Below are positions 34,675-43,699 of a DNA stretch of 59,683 nt, in pieces. The notes under the pieces are model-generated. The model was not told the origin of the DNA. It saw only the letters and a list, made by a program, of their open reading frames with translations, and made no database searches. Numbering within the stretch: position 1 is the first letter of the stretch; each line of letters starts with the position of its first letter. A program made the position numbers and the translations under genes. This DNA comes from Bacteroidales bacterium (GTDB lineage Bacteria; Bacteroidota; Bacteroidia; Bacteroidales; P3): assembly GCA_017483575.1 (NCBI GenBank), contig JAFUWF010000016.1, positions 1 to 59,683 on the forward strand, given 5' to 3'.

Positions 34675-35115
34675 ATGAAACGTTTAGCAATCTTCTTCGT
34701 ATGTTTTGCCTCGTTGGCTATGGCCTCTTGCAACATGCTTGGTGCCGGTGCCGGCAACACCGTGGCCCAATCCCTCGGCCAGACTTGTGGTAGTGCAGTC
34801 CTCGGCCTCTACCAGAGCTATAAGTCCACGGGTACCATCGACCTTACCAACGCCAACAACCTCACCAATGCCCTCGCCCTCGCCACCGCGTACACCCAGC
34901 TGCGCCAGAACAAGGACAACACCTCCTACCGCAATGCTTTCACCAGTGGCCTCATCATGAGTTCCGCCGGCCTCATCACCAACCAGAACGCCGGCAATTT
35001 CGTCTCGGCTCTGCTTGGTGCACAGCAGCTTGGCACTATCAATTCAAGCAGCACAACCTCGCAGGTCAATACCACGACCCCCACACTTGTCAACCTTGTC
35101 AAAAGCCTCGACTAA
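34675..35115 (+). CDS. small predicted lipoprotein
   Basis: A 146-residue protein with a lipoprotein signal peptide (LAMASC, Cys ~19). The mature part is Ser/Thr/Asn/Gln-rich and helical (LTNALALATAYTQLRQ, TSGLIMSSAGLITNQ) with no catalytic motif that I recognise. Its stop overlaps the nitroreductase ATG by one base, so the two are co-translated. Confidence 0.8.
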   Translation: MKRLAIFFVCFASLAMASCNMLGAGAGNTVAQSLGQTCGSAVLGLYQSYKSTGTIDLTNANNLTNALALATAYTQLRQNKDNTSYRNAFTSGLIMSSAGLITNQNAGNFVSALLGAQQLGTINSSSTTSQVNTTTPTLVNLVKSLD

Positions 35116-35672
35116 TGAACCTACAAGCTTTGGATAATATGAAAGCGCGGCGCAGTTGCCGCGCTTTCTCGTCAGATATGCCTGACCGCGAGCTCATTGC
35201 CGCCGTTTGTGAAGCTGGTACCTGGGCTCCGACGGGTCATGGCAAGCAGAGTCCCCTCATCGTAGCCATTACGCGCAAGGAGCTGCGCGACCGCCTGTCG
35301 GCAATGAATGCCCGTATTTGGAACGAGCTCAAACGGCAGCGTGGCGAGACCCCCAACAAAGACTTCGACCCCTTCTACGGCGCTCCCGTGGTGCTGCTGG
35401 TCCTCGCCGACCGCACTGTCCGCACCTACCTCTACGACGGCTGCGCCGTGATGACCAACCTCGCCAACGCCGCCAGTGCCGTGGGCCTCGCCTCCTGCTG
35501 GATTCACCGCGCCAAAGAGGAGTTCGACTGTGAGGAGGGCAAACAGATTCTGAAAGACCTCGGCATCGAGGGCGACTACGAAGGCATCGACCACCTCGTC
35601 CTCGGTTATCCCTCAAAGCCGATTCCCTCTCCCCTGCCCCGAAAAACGGACTACATCCGATGGGTTGAATAA
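35115..35672 (+). CDS. nitroreductase-family flavoprotein
   Basis: 185 residues. The FMN-binding start MKARRSCRAFS is followed by AGTWAPTGHGKQSPLIVAI, then DGCAVMTNLANAASAVGLASCW and a C-terminal LVLGYP, the full nitroreductase signature. The enzyme reduces nitro-aromatics, quinones or similar acceptors with NAD(P)H; the physiological substrate is unknown. It is followed by a strong terminator facing the oadB gene. Confidence 0.93.
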   Translation: MNLQALDNMKARRSCRAFSSDMPDRELIAAVCEAGTWAPTGHGKQSPLIVAITRKELRDRLSAMNARIWNELKRQRGETPNKDFDPFYGAPVVLLVLADRTVRTYLYDGCAVMTNLANAASAVGLASCWIHRAKEEFDCEEGKQILKDLGIEGDYEGIDHLVLGYPSKPIPSPLPRKTDYIRWVE

Positions 35673-35673
35673 A

Positions 35674-35711
35674 AAGAAAGCCTCGCCGATAAAGCGAGGC
35701 TTTCTTTTTTT
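35674..35711. terminator. bidirectional terminator
   Basis: gaaagcctcgc (35676-35686) pairs with gcgaggctttc (35694-35704), with A residues before and seven T residues after. It serves the nitroreductase gene and, on the other strand, the decarboxylase operon. Confidence 0.9.
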
Positions 35712-35714
35712 GGG

Positions 35715-35737
35715 GGAGCACCGGCATCTTGCCGGCA
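35715..35737. repeat. GGAGCACCGGC palindromic repeat copy
   Basis: ggagcaccggcatcttgccg plus gca differs by one base from the complement of the second half of the mpl element. It lies between the terminator and the end of oadB. Confidence 0.75.
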
Positions 35738-35747
35738 CAAAACCTTT

Positions 35748-36917
35748 TTAGTGCAGGAAGGCCAGCAGGATACCGGCAGCCACAGCGCTTCCCACCACGC
35801 CAGCCACATTGGGGCCCATAGCGTGCTGCAGGAGGTAGTTGGTCTTGTCGTATTCCAGACCCACATTGTTCGACACACGGGCGGCATCGGGCACGGCGCT
35901 GACACCGGAGTTGCCGATGAGGGGGTTGATTTTGTTGCCTTCTTTGAGGAAGAGGTTCATAATCTTCACGAAGAGCACACCGAAGAAGGTGGCCACAACA
36001 AACGAGCCGGCACCGAGGCCGAAAATCATGACGCTCTTGCCGCTCAGGAACACCGAAGCCTGCGTCGAGGCGCCCACGGTGATGCCGATGAGCAGCGTGC
36101 AGATGTTGACGATGGCGTTGGATGCCACTTCGGAGAGGCGCTTGGTGACGCCGCACTCTTTCAGCAGGTTGCCGAAGAAGAGCATACCCAGTAGGGGCAG
36201 ACCGCTCGGCACGATGAAGGCGCAGAAGAGGAGACCGATGATGGGGAAAGTAATCTTCTCCAGTTTGGAGACCTGACGCGGAGGTTTCATACGGATGGTG
36301 CGTTCCTTCTGGGTGGTGAGCAGGCGCATGATAGGCGGTTGGATGACGGGCACGAGGGCCATGTAGCTATAGGCCGAAACGGCGATGGCACCCATCAGCT
36401 CGGGAGCCAACTGGCTGGAGATGAAGATGGCCGTGGGACCGTCAGCGCCACCGATGATACCGATGGCACCAGCCTCATTGGGCATGAAGCCAAGGGCGAG
36501 AGCACCCATGTAGGCGGCGAAGATACCCACCTGGGCGGCGGCACCGATAAGCATCAGCTTGGGGTTCGACAGCAGCGCAGAGAAGTCCGTCATGGCACCT
36601 ATGCCTAGGAAAATCAAGGGTGGATACCATCCGTTCTGCACACCGTGATAGAGGATGTTGAGCACCGAGCCTTGCTCGTAGATGCCAATCTTCAAGCCGG
36701 GATAGAACGGGATGTTGCCGATGAGCATACCGAATCCGATAGGCACCAGCAGAAGAGGTTCAAACTCGTACTTGATGCCCAGGAAGATGAACACCAAGCC
36801 GATCAAAATCATGGCTATATGGCCCCAGGTTACATTGGCGAAGCCGGTATATTCCAGAAACTGGACCAACTGCGTCGACATGAAATCCATGAAGCCACCT
36901 GTTGCTAAACTAATCAT
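35748..36917 (-). CDS. oadB: sodium-translocating decarboxylase beta subunit
   Basis: A 389-residue integral membrane protein, the ion channel of the biotin-dependent Na+ pump. The conserved reentrant motif GGADGPTAIFI is near residue 158, and the C-terminal GNSGVSAVPDAARV is present. At least eight hydrophobic spans are visible. Decarboxylation of the carboxybiotin here drives Na+ export. It is the last gene of a six-gene minus-strand operon; with mmdA and mce present the substrate is most likely methylmalonyl-CoA (MmdB role). Confidence 0.95.
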   Translation of the reverse strand: MISLATGGFMDFMSTQLVQFLEYTGFANVTWGHIAMILIGLVFIFLGIKYEFEPLLLVPIGFGMLIGNIPFYPGLKIGIYEQGSVLNILYHGVQNGWYPPLIFLGIGAMTDFSALLSNPKLMLIGAAAQVGIFAAYMGALALGFMPNEAGAIGIIGGADGPTAIFISSQLAPELMGAIAVSAYSYMALVPVIQPPIMRLLTTQKERTIRMKPPRQVSKLEKITFPIIGLLFCAFIVPSGLPLLGMLFFGNLLKECGVTKRLSEVASNAIVNICTLLIGITVGASTQASVFLSGKSVMIFGLGAGSFVVATFFGVLFVKIMNLFLKEGNKINPLIGNSGVSAVPDAARVSNNVGLEYDKTNYLLQHAMGPNVAGVVGSAVAAGILLAFLH

Positions 36918-36935
36918 TGTTTGTCAGTTTTTAGT

Positions 36936-37373
36936 TTATCCAATAACAACCAGTACATCGCCCTCGAGGACGCTGTCGCCCTTGCGGACCTTGACTTCCT
37001 TGACGGTACCGTCGCAGTCGGCCTCGATGTTGTTCTCCATCTTCATGGCCTCGAGCAGGACGACGGTCTGGCCGCTCTTCACGGCGTCGCCAACATTGAC
37101 GTAGACGTCGAGAATGGTGCCGGGCAGCGGGGTGGTCACCTTATTGCCTGCAGCGGGAGCATTGCTCTTCTGCACGGCGCCACCGGCGGCGGGAGCCACC
37201 TGTGCCGTAGTGGCGGCGGGACGGACGACGGGTTTCTTGGTGGGCTTCATTTCCTGGTCGACGGTGACCACATAGTCGGTACCGTTGACATTGAGCTTTA
37301 TTTCCTGGCCTTCGACCTCGTTGATGTCAACATTGTAGTCGTTGCCGTTTATCTTGAGCTTGTAAGTTTTCAT
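36936..37373 (-). CDS. biotin carboxyl carrier subunit of the decarboxylase
   Basis: 145 residues. The C-terminal biotinyl domain contains EAMKMEN with the biotinylated Lys near residue 110. It is preceded by an Ala/Pro-rich flexible linker (APAAGGAVQKSNAPAAG). It carries CO2 from the carboxyltransferase to the membrane beta subunit (MmdC role). It lies 18 bp before oadB. Confidence 0.95.
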   Translation of the reverse strand: MKTYKLKINGNDYNVDINEVEGQEIKLNVNGTDYVVTVDQEMKPTKKPVVRPAATTAQVAPAAGGAVQKSNAPAAGNKVTTPLPGTILDVYVNVGDAVKSGQTVVLLEAMKMENNIEADCDGTVKEVKVRKGDSVLEGDVLVVIG

Positions 37374-37375
37374 TG

Positions 37376-38380
37376 CTACTTTCTGTTATTAAAATATTGA
37401 TTCATATTATAGAACTTGGCGTTCCAAGGCGTCCACTCGCGCTCCACCTTCTGGATGGTGATGACGGTATCCTCCTCGTCGTGGAGTTCATCGTTGTAAA
37501 GGTGGATGGCTGCGGCGATGGCGGCATAGACCTCCTGGTCGTTGACGGCCGAAGAACCGTCGGACACGGGCTTGATAGCCTTCTTCTTGTCGTCCTTCTT
37601 CTTGTCTTCGCCCAGTCCTTTCATCAGTTTGCCGCTACCCTGCAGGATAAGGGCAATGCAAATCAAGGCGAGGAACACCACAGCAATGGCCACGGCTGCC
37701 AGACCGACGCCGATGGGATCGGAGTGCTGGATCTTCTCGCTCTGCTTGAAGACGCGGTAGTGCTGGCTGAGGGACTCGCCATTGGCGAAGTTCTCCAGGC
37801 CACCGTGCAGCGAGATGACATTGATGTCGTAGCCAAAGGGGTTGCGACCCACGACGAACATCTGGCCGTGCTCGAAGTGCATGGCATACATCGGACTGTT
37901 GAAGTTGCGGCGTGCGGCGACGGTCATGTCCTCGTTGAGGAGGGCCACATAGGCCGTGTCGTTGACAGCCGAGGCCAGCACAACAATGTATTTGCCCATG
38001 GCACCGACGCTGACAGGACGCAGGATGTTCTTCAGGTCGTGGCGTTTGTGAATGTTGTCGGTTTGGAAGCTGCCGACGGTGTCGAGCTTCTCGCCCACCA
38101 TCTTGACGAGGTGGACGGAGCATTCGATACTGTCAATAGCTATGAAAGCACCCATCTGGGGTGCAAAGCAGATCTTGACACTCTGGAAGTCCACCGTGGG
38201 AACCATGCCGTGCATCATGCACCCCTGGTGGGGCTGCTCGGGACGGGGTTCGGCAGGGGCGGTTGCTCCGGCCACAGCGTCGGGGGCGGGACCAGCGTGG
38301 TGCTCATGTCCCTGGGCCGTAGCCGTGAGCATGGAGAAGCAGAACAGACCTGCTATCAGCATTTTGTTAATGGTACTCAT
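37376..38380 (-). CDS. OadG-family gamma/delta subunit with exported domain
   Basis: 334 residues, much longer than the ~80-residue enterobacterial OadG. It has a signal peptide (ATAQ cleavage) and a His-rich mature start (GHEHHAG). An extracytoplasmic domain of ~200 residues follows, then one transmembrane span near 230-255 (AAVAIAVVFLALICIALILQ), then a cytoplasmic Lys-rich tail. This large form is usual in Bacteroidales. It anchors the cytoplasmic subunits to the beta subunit; the function of the outer domain is unknown. Confidence 0.85.
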   Translation of the reverse strand: MSTINKMLIAGLFCFSMLTATAQGHEHHAGPAPDAVAGATAPAEPRPEQPHQGCMMHGMVPTVDFQSVKICFAPQMGAFIAIDSIECSVHLVKMVGEKLDTVGSFQTDNIHKRHDLKNILRPVSVGAMGKYIVVLASAVNDTAYVALLNEDMTVAARRNFNSPMYAMHFEHGQMFVVGRNPFGYDINVISLHGGLENFANGESLSQHYRVFKQSEKIQHSDPIGVGLAAVAIAVVFLALICIALILQGSGKLMKGLGEDKKKDDKKKAIKPVSDGSSAVNDQEVYAAIAAAIHLYNDELHDEEDTVITIQKVEREWTPWNAKFYNMNQYFNNRK

Positions 38381-38420
38381 TGTTCTTGTTTATTGCAACA
38401 TCAAAAAAACTTGAGCGGTC

Positions 38421-38484
38421 AGCGGCCAATAGTCAGTAGTCAGCGGGCGGGGCCAACTGGCTACTGGCTATTGCCTACCGACTA
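38421..38484. repeat. hairpin with AGTCAGTAGTCAG-type arms
   Basis: ggccaatagtcagtagtcag (from 38424) pairs imperfectly with ctggctactggctattgcc (to 38475). It fills the gap between oadG and the Cys-rich lipoprotein inside the operon. Confidence 0.65.
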
Positions 38485-38490
38485 CTTTTC

Positions 38491-38766
38491 TTACTGGGCT
38501 TTCTCGCACTTTTTGTCGCACTGCTTGTCGCAACCTTCGCCTTCGGCTTTCTTGCAGCACTGCTTCTCGCAGGCCTGGCCTTCGACGGCTTCTTTCTGGC
38601 AGCATTTGGCGGTGTCGCCCTCGCAATGTTTGTCGCACTGTTTGGCACACTGCTCAGTGGCAACGGCGGTGTCGGCGGCCTCTTCAGCGGGCTGATTGTT
38701 GTTTCCGCAAGCGGTGATGGCGAACATGGCCATAGCAGCAACGGCGGTCAAAAGAACTTTCTTCAT
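38491..38766 (-). CDS. cysteine-rich small lipoprotein inside the decarboxylase operon
   Basis: 91 residues. The lipobox ITAC places the lipidated Cys at ~20. The mature part has 11 further cysteines in a repeating pattern: QCAKQCDKHC, KCCQK, ACEKQCCKK, GCDKQCDKKC. Such CxxxC spacing with Lys/Asp/Glu suggests metal binding or an extensively disulfide-bonded envelope peptide. It lies between mmdA and oadG, an unusual guest in this operon. I know no function for it. Confidence 0.8.
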   Translation of the reverse strand: MKKVLLTAVAAMAMFAITACGNNNQPAEEAADTAVATEQCAKQCDKHCEGDTAKCCQKEAVEGQACEKQCCKKAEGEGCDKQCDKKCEKAQ

Positions 38767-38839
38767 TTTCTTGATGTTTTAAAATATTGATTAAAAAAAA
38801 TTTATCTACTTAACAAATGTCTCCTTAACTATCTGAAGA

Positions 38840-40399
38840 TTACAGCGGCAGGTTGCAATGTTTCTTCATGGGCAGAGTGTCCTTCTTGGTCTGGAGGGCC
38901 TGGAGGGCACGGATGACACGGAAGCGGGTGTTACGCGGCTCGATGACATCGTCGATGTAGCCATACTTGGCGGCGTTGTAGGGATTGGCGAAGAGGTCGT
39001 TGTACTCCTTCTCCTTCTCGGCGATGAACTTAGCCTTCTCTTCGGCATCGGTGATTTCCTTCAAGGCACGGCCATGCAGCACCTCGGTAGCGCCGCTGGC
39101 ACCCATGACAGCAATCTGGGCCGTGGGCCAGGCGTAGTTGATGTCGCTGCGAAGCTGCTTGCAGCTCATGACGATGTGTGCACCACCGTAGCTCTTGCGG
39201 AGGGTGACGGTGACCTTGGGCACCGTGGCCTCGCCATAGGCGAAGAGCATCTTGGCACCGTGGTTGATGACGCCGTTGTACTCCTGGCCGGTACCGGGCA
39301 GGAAGCCGGGCACGTCGACGAGGGTCACCAGGGGGATATTGAAGGCGTCGCAGAAGCGCACGAAGCGGGCACCCTTGCGGGAGGCGTTGCAGTCGAGTAC
39401 ACCGGCCATAGCGTTGGGCTGGTTGGCGACGACACCGACGCTCATGCCGCCCATGCGGGCAAAGCCGACGACGAGGTTCTTGGCGAAGTTCTCATGCACC
39501 TCGAGGAATTTGCCGTCGTCCACGATGGCGTGGATAACATCCTTGACGTTGTAGGCCTGGTTGGGGTTCTCGGGGATGATGGTGTTGAGGCTGTCCTCCA
39601 GACGGTCGATGGGGTCTTCGGTGGGGACGAAGGGGGCCTCTTCGAAGTTGTTGCTGGGGATGTAGCCCACGAGCTCGCGGATGAGCTGCAGGGTGGCCTC
39701 CTCGGTTTCGCCGACGAAGTGTGCCACGCCGCTCTTGCTGGCATGCACCATGGCGCCACCGAGCTTGTCGACGGTGACGTCCTCGCCGGTGACGGTCTTG
39801 ACCACCTTCGGGCCAGTGAGGAACATGTAGCTGTTCTCCTTGGACATGAGGATAAAGTCGGTCAGGGCGGGGCTGTAGACAGAACCACCGGCACAGGGGC
39901 CAAAGATGGCGCTGATCTGCGGCACGACACCGCTGGCCAGGATATTGCGCTCGAAGATCTCGGCAAAGCCGGCCAGAGCGTTGATACCCTCCTGGATACG
40001 GGCTCCGCCGGAGTCGTTGAGTCCGATGACGGGGGCGCCGACCTTCATGGCCTGGTCCATGATCTTGCAGATTTTGAGGGCCATGGTCTCGCTGAGCGAG
40101 CCGCCGAGGACCGTGAAGTCCTGAGCGAAGACGTAGACCATGCGGCCGTTGATGGTGCCGTAGCCAGTGACGACACCGTCGCCGAGATAGGACTTCTTCT
40201 GCATGTCGAAGTTCGTGCAGCGATGGGTGACGAACATGTCGAACTCCTCGAAGGAACCCTCGTCGAGGAGGAGGGCAATGCGTTCGCGGGCGGTCAACTT
40301 GCCCGACTCGTGCTGCTTATCGATGCCTTTCTGGCCTCCGCCCATGCGGGCTTCGCCACGCTTGTCGAGCAGCTCTTTAATCTTCTGTTCAAAAGCCAT
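38840..40399 (-). CDS. mmdA: methylmalonyl-CoA decarboxylase alpha (carboxyltransferase) subunit
   Basis: 519 residues. Carboxyltransferase signatures are present: [20 protein letters not shown], then [36 protein letters not shown] and [16 protein letters not shown]. The enzyme moves the carboxyl group of (S)-methylmalonyl-CoA to biotin, giving propionyl-CoA. The propionyl-CoA carboxylase beta subunit has the same fold, but the adjacent oad genes support the decarboxylase role. It follows mce by 26 bp. Confidence 0.95.
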   Translation of the reverse strand: MAFEQKIKELLDKRGEARMGGGQKGIDKQHESGKLTARERIALLLDEGSFEEFDMFVTHRCTNFDMQKKSYLGDGVVTGYGTINGRMVYVFAQDFTVLGGSLSETMALKICKIMDQAMKVGAPVIGLNDSGGARIQEGINALAGFAEIFERNILASGVVPQISAIFGPCAGGSVYSPALTDFILMSKENSYMFLTGPKVVKTVTGEDVTVDKLGGAMVHASKSGVAHFVGETEEATLQLIRELVGYIPSNNFEEAPFVPTEDPIDRLEDSLNTIIPENPNQAYNVKDVIHAIVDDGKFLEVHENFAKNLVVGFARMGGMSVGVVANQPNAMAGVLDCNASRKGARFVRFCDAFNIPLVTLVDVPGFLPGTGQEYNGVINHGAKMLFAYGEATVPKVTVTLRKSYGGAHIVMSCKQLRSDINYAWPTAQIAVMGASGATEVLHGRALKEITDAEEKAKFIAEKEKEYNDLFANPYNAAKYGYIDDVIEPRNTRFRVIRALQALQTKKDTLPMKKHCNLPL

Positions 40400-40425
40400 A
40401 ACTATATGTTTTATATTGTTTTATT

Positions 40426-40833
40426 TTATTTGCAGCAAAATTCAGTCAGCACACCGAGGGTCGACTTGGGGTGCAGGAAGCCAATGTGGAGGCCTTCGGC
40501 ACCGGGACGGCTCTGCTGGTCGATGAGGCGCACGCCTTTGTCCTTGGCCTCGTTGAGGGCCTGGTCGGTATTCTCCATGGCGAAGGCGATGTGATGCATG
40601 CCGCCCTTGCCACCATTCTTCTCGATGAAGGAAGCGATGGTGCTCTCGGGGCAGGTGGGCTCGAGGAGCTCGATCTTGACATCGCCGCAGCGGAAGAAGG
40701 CGGTTTTTACTTTCTGGTCCTTGACTTCCTCGATGGCGTAGCACTTGAGGCCCATGATGTCCTCCCAGTAGCGGATAGCCTCGTCAAGATTGGTAACGGC
40801 AATTCCAATGTGTTCAATGTGTGAAGGTGTCAT
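40426..40833 (-). CDS. mce: methylmalonyl-CoA epimerase
   Basis: 135 residues, the full family length, with the VOC fold. Metal ligands are visible as SHIEHIGIAV (His), GMHHIAFA (His), a mid-protein Gln/Glu in KIELLEPT and a C-terminal VLTEFC (Glu). It converts (R)- to (S)-methylmalonyl-CoA, linking the mutase to the decarboxylase. First gene of the operon, 89 bp behind a good promoter. Confidence 0.95.
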   Translation of the reverse strand: MTPSHIEHIGIAVTNLDEAIRYWEDIMGLKCYAIEEVKDQKVKTAFFRCGDVKIELLEPTCPESTIASFIEKNGGKGGMHHIAFAMENTDQALNEAKDKGVRLIDQQSRPGAEGLHIGFLHPKSTLGVLTEFCCK

Positions 40834-40921
40834 AATTTTAATATATTATTTAATTTATTTATTTAATTTTATTTCCTAACAATCATGCAATTACCCACCC
40901 ACAGGGCAACGCCTGAAAATG

Positions 40922-40953
40922 CAAATATACGAATATTTTACAATATGGACAAA
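40922..40953 (-). promoter_or_regulatory. promoter TTTG-N20-TATATTTG
   Basis: Minus-strand TTTG (40953-40950) and TATATTTG (40929-40922) have exactly 20 bp between them. It drives the mce-oadB operon. Confidence 0.8.
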
Positions 40954-40993
40954 AAAAATTGCCCACACATTTCTCAGTCAGCCCTTACAACCG

Positions 40994-42589
40994 TCATTTT
41001 TCCCTATGCAGGAACTCCAGGGCGCGGAGAAAGGGTTCGTCGAGGTCCTTCATGACCTTGTAGTAGTACTCTATGCCAAAGAGGTCCTTGGCCACTTGGG
41101 CCTTGAGCATGAGGGCCATGTACTGGTCGGAGTGGGCGGTGCGGAGGGGTTCTGCGGCTTCTTTTTCGGTGTCGCGGACGATGCCTTTCTCGATGGCGAC
41201 AGCGGCGAGCTGGGCGTCGAGACCGAAGGAGTCGTAGTTCTCAATGAAAAGTTCGAAGGTTTTTACGCGGGGGTCCTTGCGGTGAGCGTCAGCCCATTGC
41301 AGGGGGAAGGTGTTGAGCAACCCCTTGCCACGCAGGGAGATGTAGTAGTCGGAGAGGCGCATGGTGTCCATGGGGACAAAGATGTCCGGCATGATGCCAC
41401 CGCCGCCGTAGACGGTGCGTCCGTGGGCGGTGCGGTACTTGAGCGAGTCGGGGAAGTGGATGGAGTCGGCATTGACGAGTTCGCCGTGCTTGTAGCGCTC
41501 GGAGATGTCGTCGCGGTAGGCGTCGGAGCCTTTGTCGTAGGGGCGCTGGATGCAGCGTCCGACGGGGGTGTAGTAGCGTGCGGTGGTGAGGCGTAGCTGG
41601 CCGCCATCAGCGAGGGGGAACATGCGCTGGACGAGGCCTTTGCCGAAGGTGCGACGGCCGATGAGGGTGCCGCGGTCCCAGTCCTGCACGGCGCCGGAGA
41701 CGATTTCGGAGGCGGAGGCGGAACCTTCGTCTACGAGGACGACGAGGTCGCCTTTGCGAAAGCGTCCTCGTCCGTTGGCGTTGTAGTTCTGTCGGGGGGT
41801 GCGACGGCCTTCCTGATAGACGATAAGCTGGCCGCGCTCGAGAAACTCGTTGGCGAGACTGCAGGCGATGTCGAGGAAGCCGCCGGTGTTGCCGCGAAGG
41901 TCGAGGATGAGGGACTTCATTCCCTGTTTCTCGAGGCTGCGGCAGGCCTTGTTGAATTCGTTGACGGAGGTGCGGGCGAAGCGCGTCAAGCGGATGTAGC
42001 CAATGGTGGAGTCGGCCATGAACCAGGTATCGACGGAGTAGATGGGCACTTTGTCGCGGGTGATCTCGAAGTTGTAGACGGTGCCCTGACGGAGGATGTC
42101 GAGGGAGACGACGGTGCCTTTCTTGCCACGGAGATGGCTGAATACATACTGATTGTTGATGCTGTCGCCGGTGGCGGGATGGTGGTCGATGCCGATGATT
42201 TTGTCGCCTACGAGGAGTCCTACCTTCTCGGACGGGCCGCCGTCGATGACGGAGCCTACGACGATGGTGTCGGCAACAATCTGGAAGGAGATACCGACGC
42301 CTTCAAAGTTGCCGTTGAGACCTTCGTTGGCACGCTCGACATCCTTGGCAGGGATGTAAACGCTGTGGGGGTCGAGGGCCTTGAGGACGGCGTTGATGGC
42401 CTCGGTGGAGAGGTAGTCCATGTCGGGGGCTTCTGTGTAGTTGCCGTCGACGATGCGCATCACTTGGTCGAGGCGGGCCTGGCCAGGGGTAATGGTATCG
42501 GGGAGAATGACTTGGGCGTAGGTGGAATTAAAAAAGGAAAAGGCAAAAAGGATAAAAAGGGCTACGCAGGTTGTTTTTATTGTTTTCAT
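40994..42589 (-). CDS. S41 C-terminal processing peptidase
   Basis: 531 residues from the ATG ending at 42589 (MKTIKTTCVALFILFAFSFF, signal peptide); the longer upstream frame is an antisense-like extension through the agmatine deiminase gene and is rejected. A PDZ domain lies at ~85-165 (GVGISFQIVADTIVVGSVID, GLLVGDKIIGID). The S41 core has LDLRGNTGG, the nucleophile in VDEGSASASEIVSGA and the catalytic Lys in RRTFGKGLVQ. Tsp/Prc-type proteases trim or degrade envelope proteins. It lies 26 bp after aguA. Confidence 0.92.
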   Translation of the reverse strand: MKTIKTTCVALFILFAFSFFNSTYAQVILPDTITPGQARLDQVMRIVDGNYTEAPDMDYLSTEAINAVLKALDPHSVYIPAKDVERANEGLNGNFEGVGISFQIVADTIVVGSVIDGGPSEKVGLLVGDKIIGIDHHPATGDSINNQYVFSHLRGKKGTVVSLDILRQGTVYNFEITRDKVPIYSVDTWFMADSTIGYIRLTRFARTSVNEFNKACRSLEKQGMKSLILDLRGNTGGFLDIACSLANEFLERGQLIVYQEGRRTPRQNYNANGRGRFRKGDLVVLVDEGSASASEIVSGAVQDWDRGTLIGRRTFGKGLVQRMFPLADGGQLRLTTARYYTPVGRCIQRPYDKGSDAYRDDISERYKHGELVNADSIHFPDSLKYRTAHGRTVYGGGGIMPDIFVPMDTMRLSDYYISLRGKGLLNTFPLQWADAHRKDPRVKTFELFIENYDSFGLDAQLAAVAIEKGIVRDTEKEAAEPLRTAHSDQYMALMLKAQVAKDLFGIEYYYKVMKDLDEPFLRALEFLHREK

Positions 42590-42615
42590 TTCTAATTTCT
42601 CATTTTTCTTTTTTT

Positions 42616-43662
42616 TCATTTTTCCACGGCGGGCATCTGCTGGGAGAGGCAATGGAAGGAGCCGAGGCCCCAGATGATGTCGGTGGAGTCGATGCCGATG
42701 ATTTCGCGGTCGGGGAAGAGGGCCTCGAGAATGTAGGCGGCCTCGTTGTCGGCCAGGCAACGGTAGGTGGGGAAGATGACCTTGCCGTTGGCAATATAGA
42801 AGTTGGCGTAGGAGGCCGGGAGGCGCTGGTTGTCGTAGAAGACGAGGTCGGGCATGGGCATCTCGACGATGGTGGGCTGCTTGCCGTTGGCCAGGCGGCA
42901 ACGGTTGAGCATCTGGAGGTTCTTCTGCAGGGGCTCATAGTTCTCGTCCCAGGCGTCGTGTTCGACGACGGTGAGGATGGTGTCGGGGGCCACGAAGCGT
43001 GTGAGATCGTCGACATGGCCGTCGGTGTCGTCGCCGACAATGCCGTCGCCGAGCCAGATGATGTTGTCAACGCCGTAGTAGTCACGCAAGTAGCCTTCAA
43101 TCTGGTCCTGGTTGAGCTGGGGGTTGCGATTGGGGTTGAGGAGACAGGAGGTGGTGGTGAGGAGGTCGCCGCAGCCGTTGACGTCGATGCTGCCACCTTC
43201 CATGACGATATTGGGCTCGAACAGAGGCATCTCTGGCATGAGCTCGTGGATATGCACCGGCACTTGGGTGTCGAGCTCGTAGGGATATTTGCCGCCCCAG
43301 GCGTTGTGGTTCCAGTTGACGATGGCGCGGTCTCCCCCACCCTTGCTGAGCAGGAAGGCAGGGCCGTGGTCGCGGCACCAGGCGTCGTTGCTGGGGATGA
43401 TGTGCAGATGGATGTTCTGCATGTCGGTGCCTATGGCTTGCAACTCTTTGGCCACATGGTCGGCCATGGGCTGGTCGTCGACGTTGATGTGCACCTGCTC
43501 GCATTCGGCGAGGGTTTTAACGAAGAGGTGGTACGAAGGATAGATGGTCTCTATCTTGCCGGGCCAAGAGTCGGGGTTCTTGGGATAGGTGAGCCAGGTG
43601 GCTTCGTGGCGAGCCCATTCGGCGGGCATGTAATAGCCTTGTTCTTTCGGGGTCATTTTCAA
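42616..43662 (-). CDS. aguA: agmatine deiminase
   Basis: 348 residues. It belongs to the peptidylarginine-deiminase-like family. Key segments are SNDAWCRDHGPAF, NHNAWGGKYP, VMEGGSIDVNG, DDTDGHVDDLTRF and the nucleophilic Cys338 in GLGSFHC. It converts agmatine to N-carbamoylputrescine. The start may be ATG 43662 or 43656. The downstream partner reaction is encoded by the preceding gene aguB. Confidence 0.95.
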   Translation of the reverse strand: MKMTPKEQGYYMPAEWARHEATWLTYPKNPDSWPGKIETIYPSYHLFVKTLAECEQVHINVDDQPMADHVAKELQAIGTDMQNIHLHIIPSNDAWCRDHGPAFLLSKGGGDRAIVNWNHNAWGGKYPYELDTQVPVHIHELMPEMPLFEPNIVMEGGSIDVNGCGDLLTTTSCLLNPNRNPQLNQDQIEGYLRDYYGVDNIIWLGDGIVGDDTDGHVDDLTRFVAPDTILTVVEHDAWDENYEPLQKNLQMLNRCRLANGKQPTIVEMPMPDLVFYDNQRLPASYANFYIANGKVIFPTYRCLADNEAAYILEALFPDREIIGIDSTDIIWGLGSFHCLSQQMPAVEK

Positions 43663-43699
43663 GTGTTAAGTGTTTAGTGTTTAGTGTTAAGTGTTTAGT
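43661..43699. repeat. AAGTGTTTAGTG repeat patch between aguB and aguA
   Basis: Degenerate aagtgtta/agtgttt units fill the short spacer and overlap the stop of aguB. Confidence 0.7.

Noticed and set aside
42590-42901. N-terminal extension of the S41 protease frame
   Set aside because: Arg/His/Pro-rich sequence from another frame of the agmatine deiminase gene; the signal peptide begins at the ATG ending at 42589.
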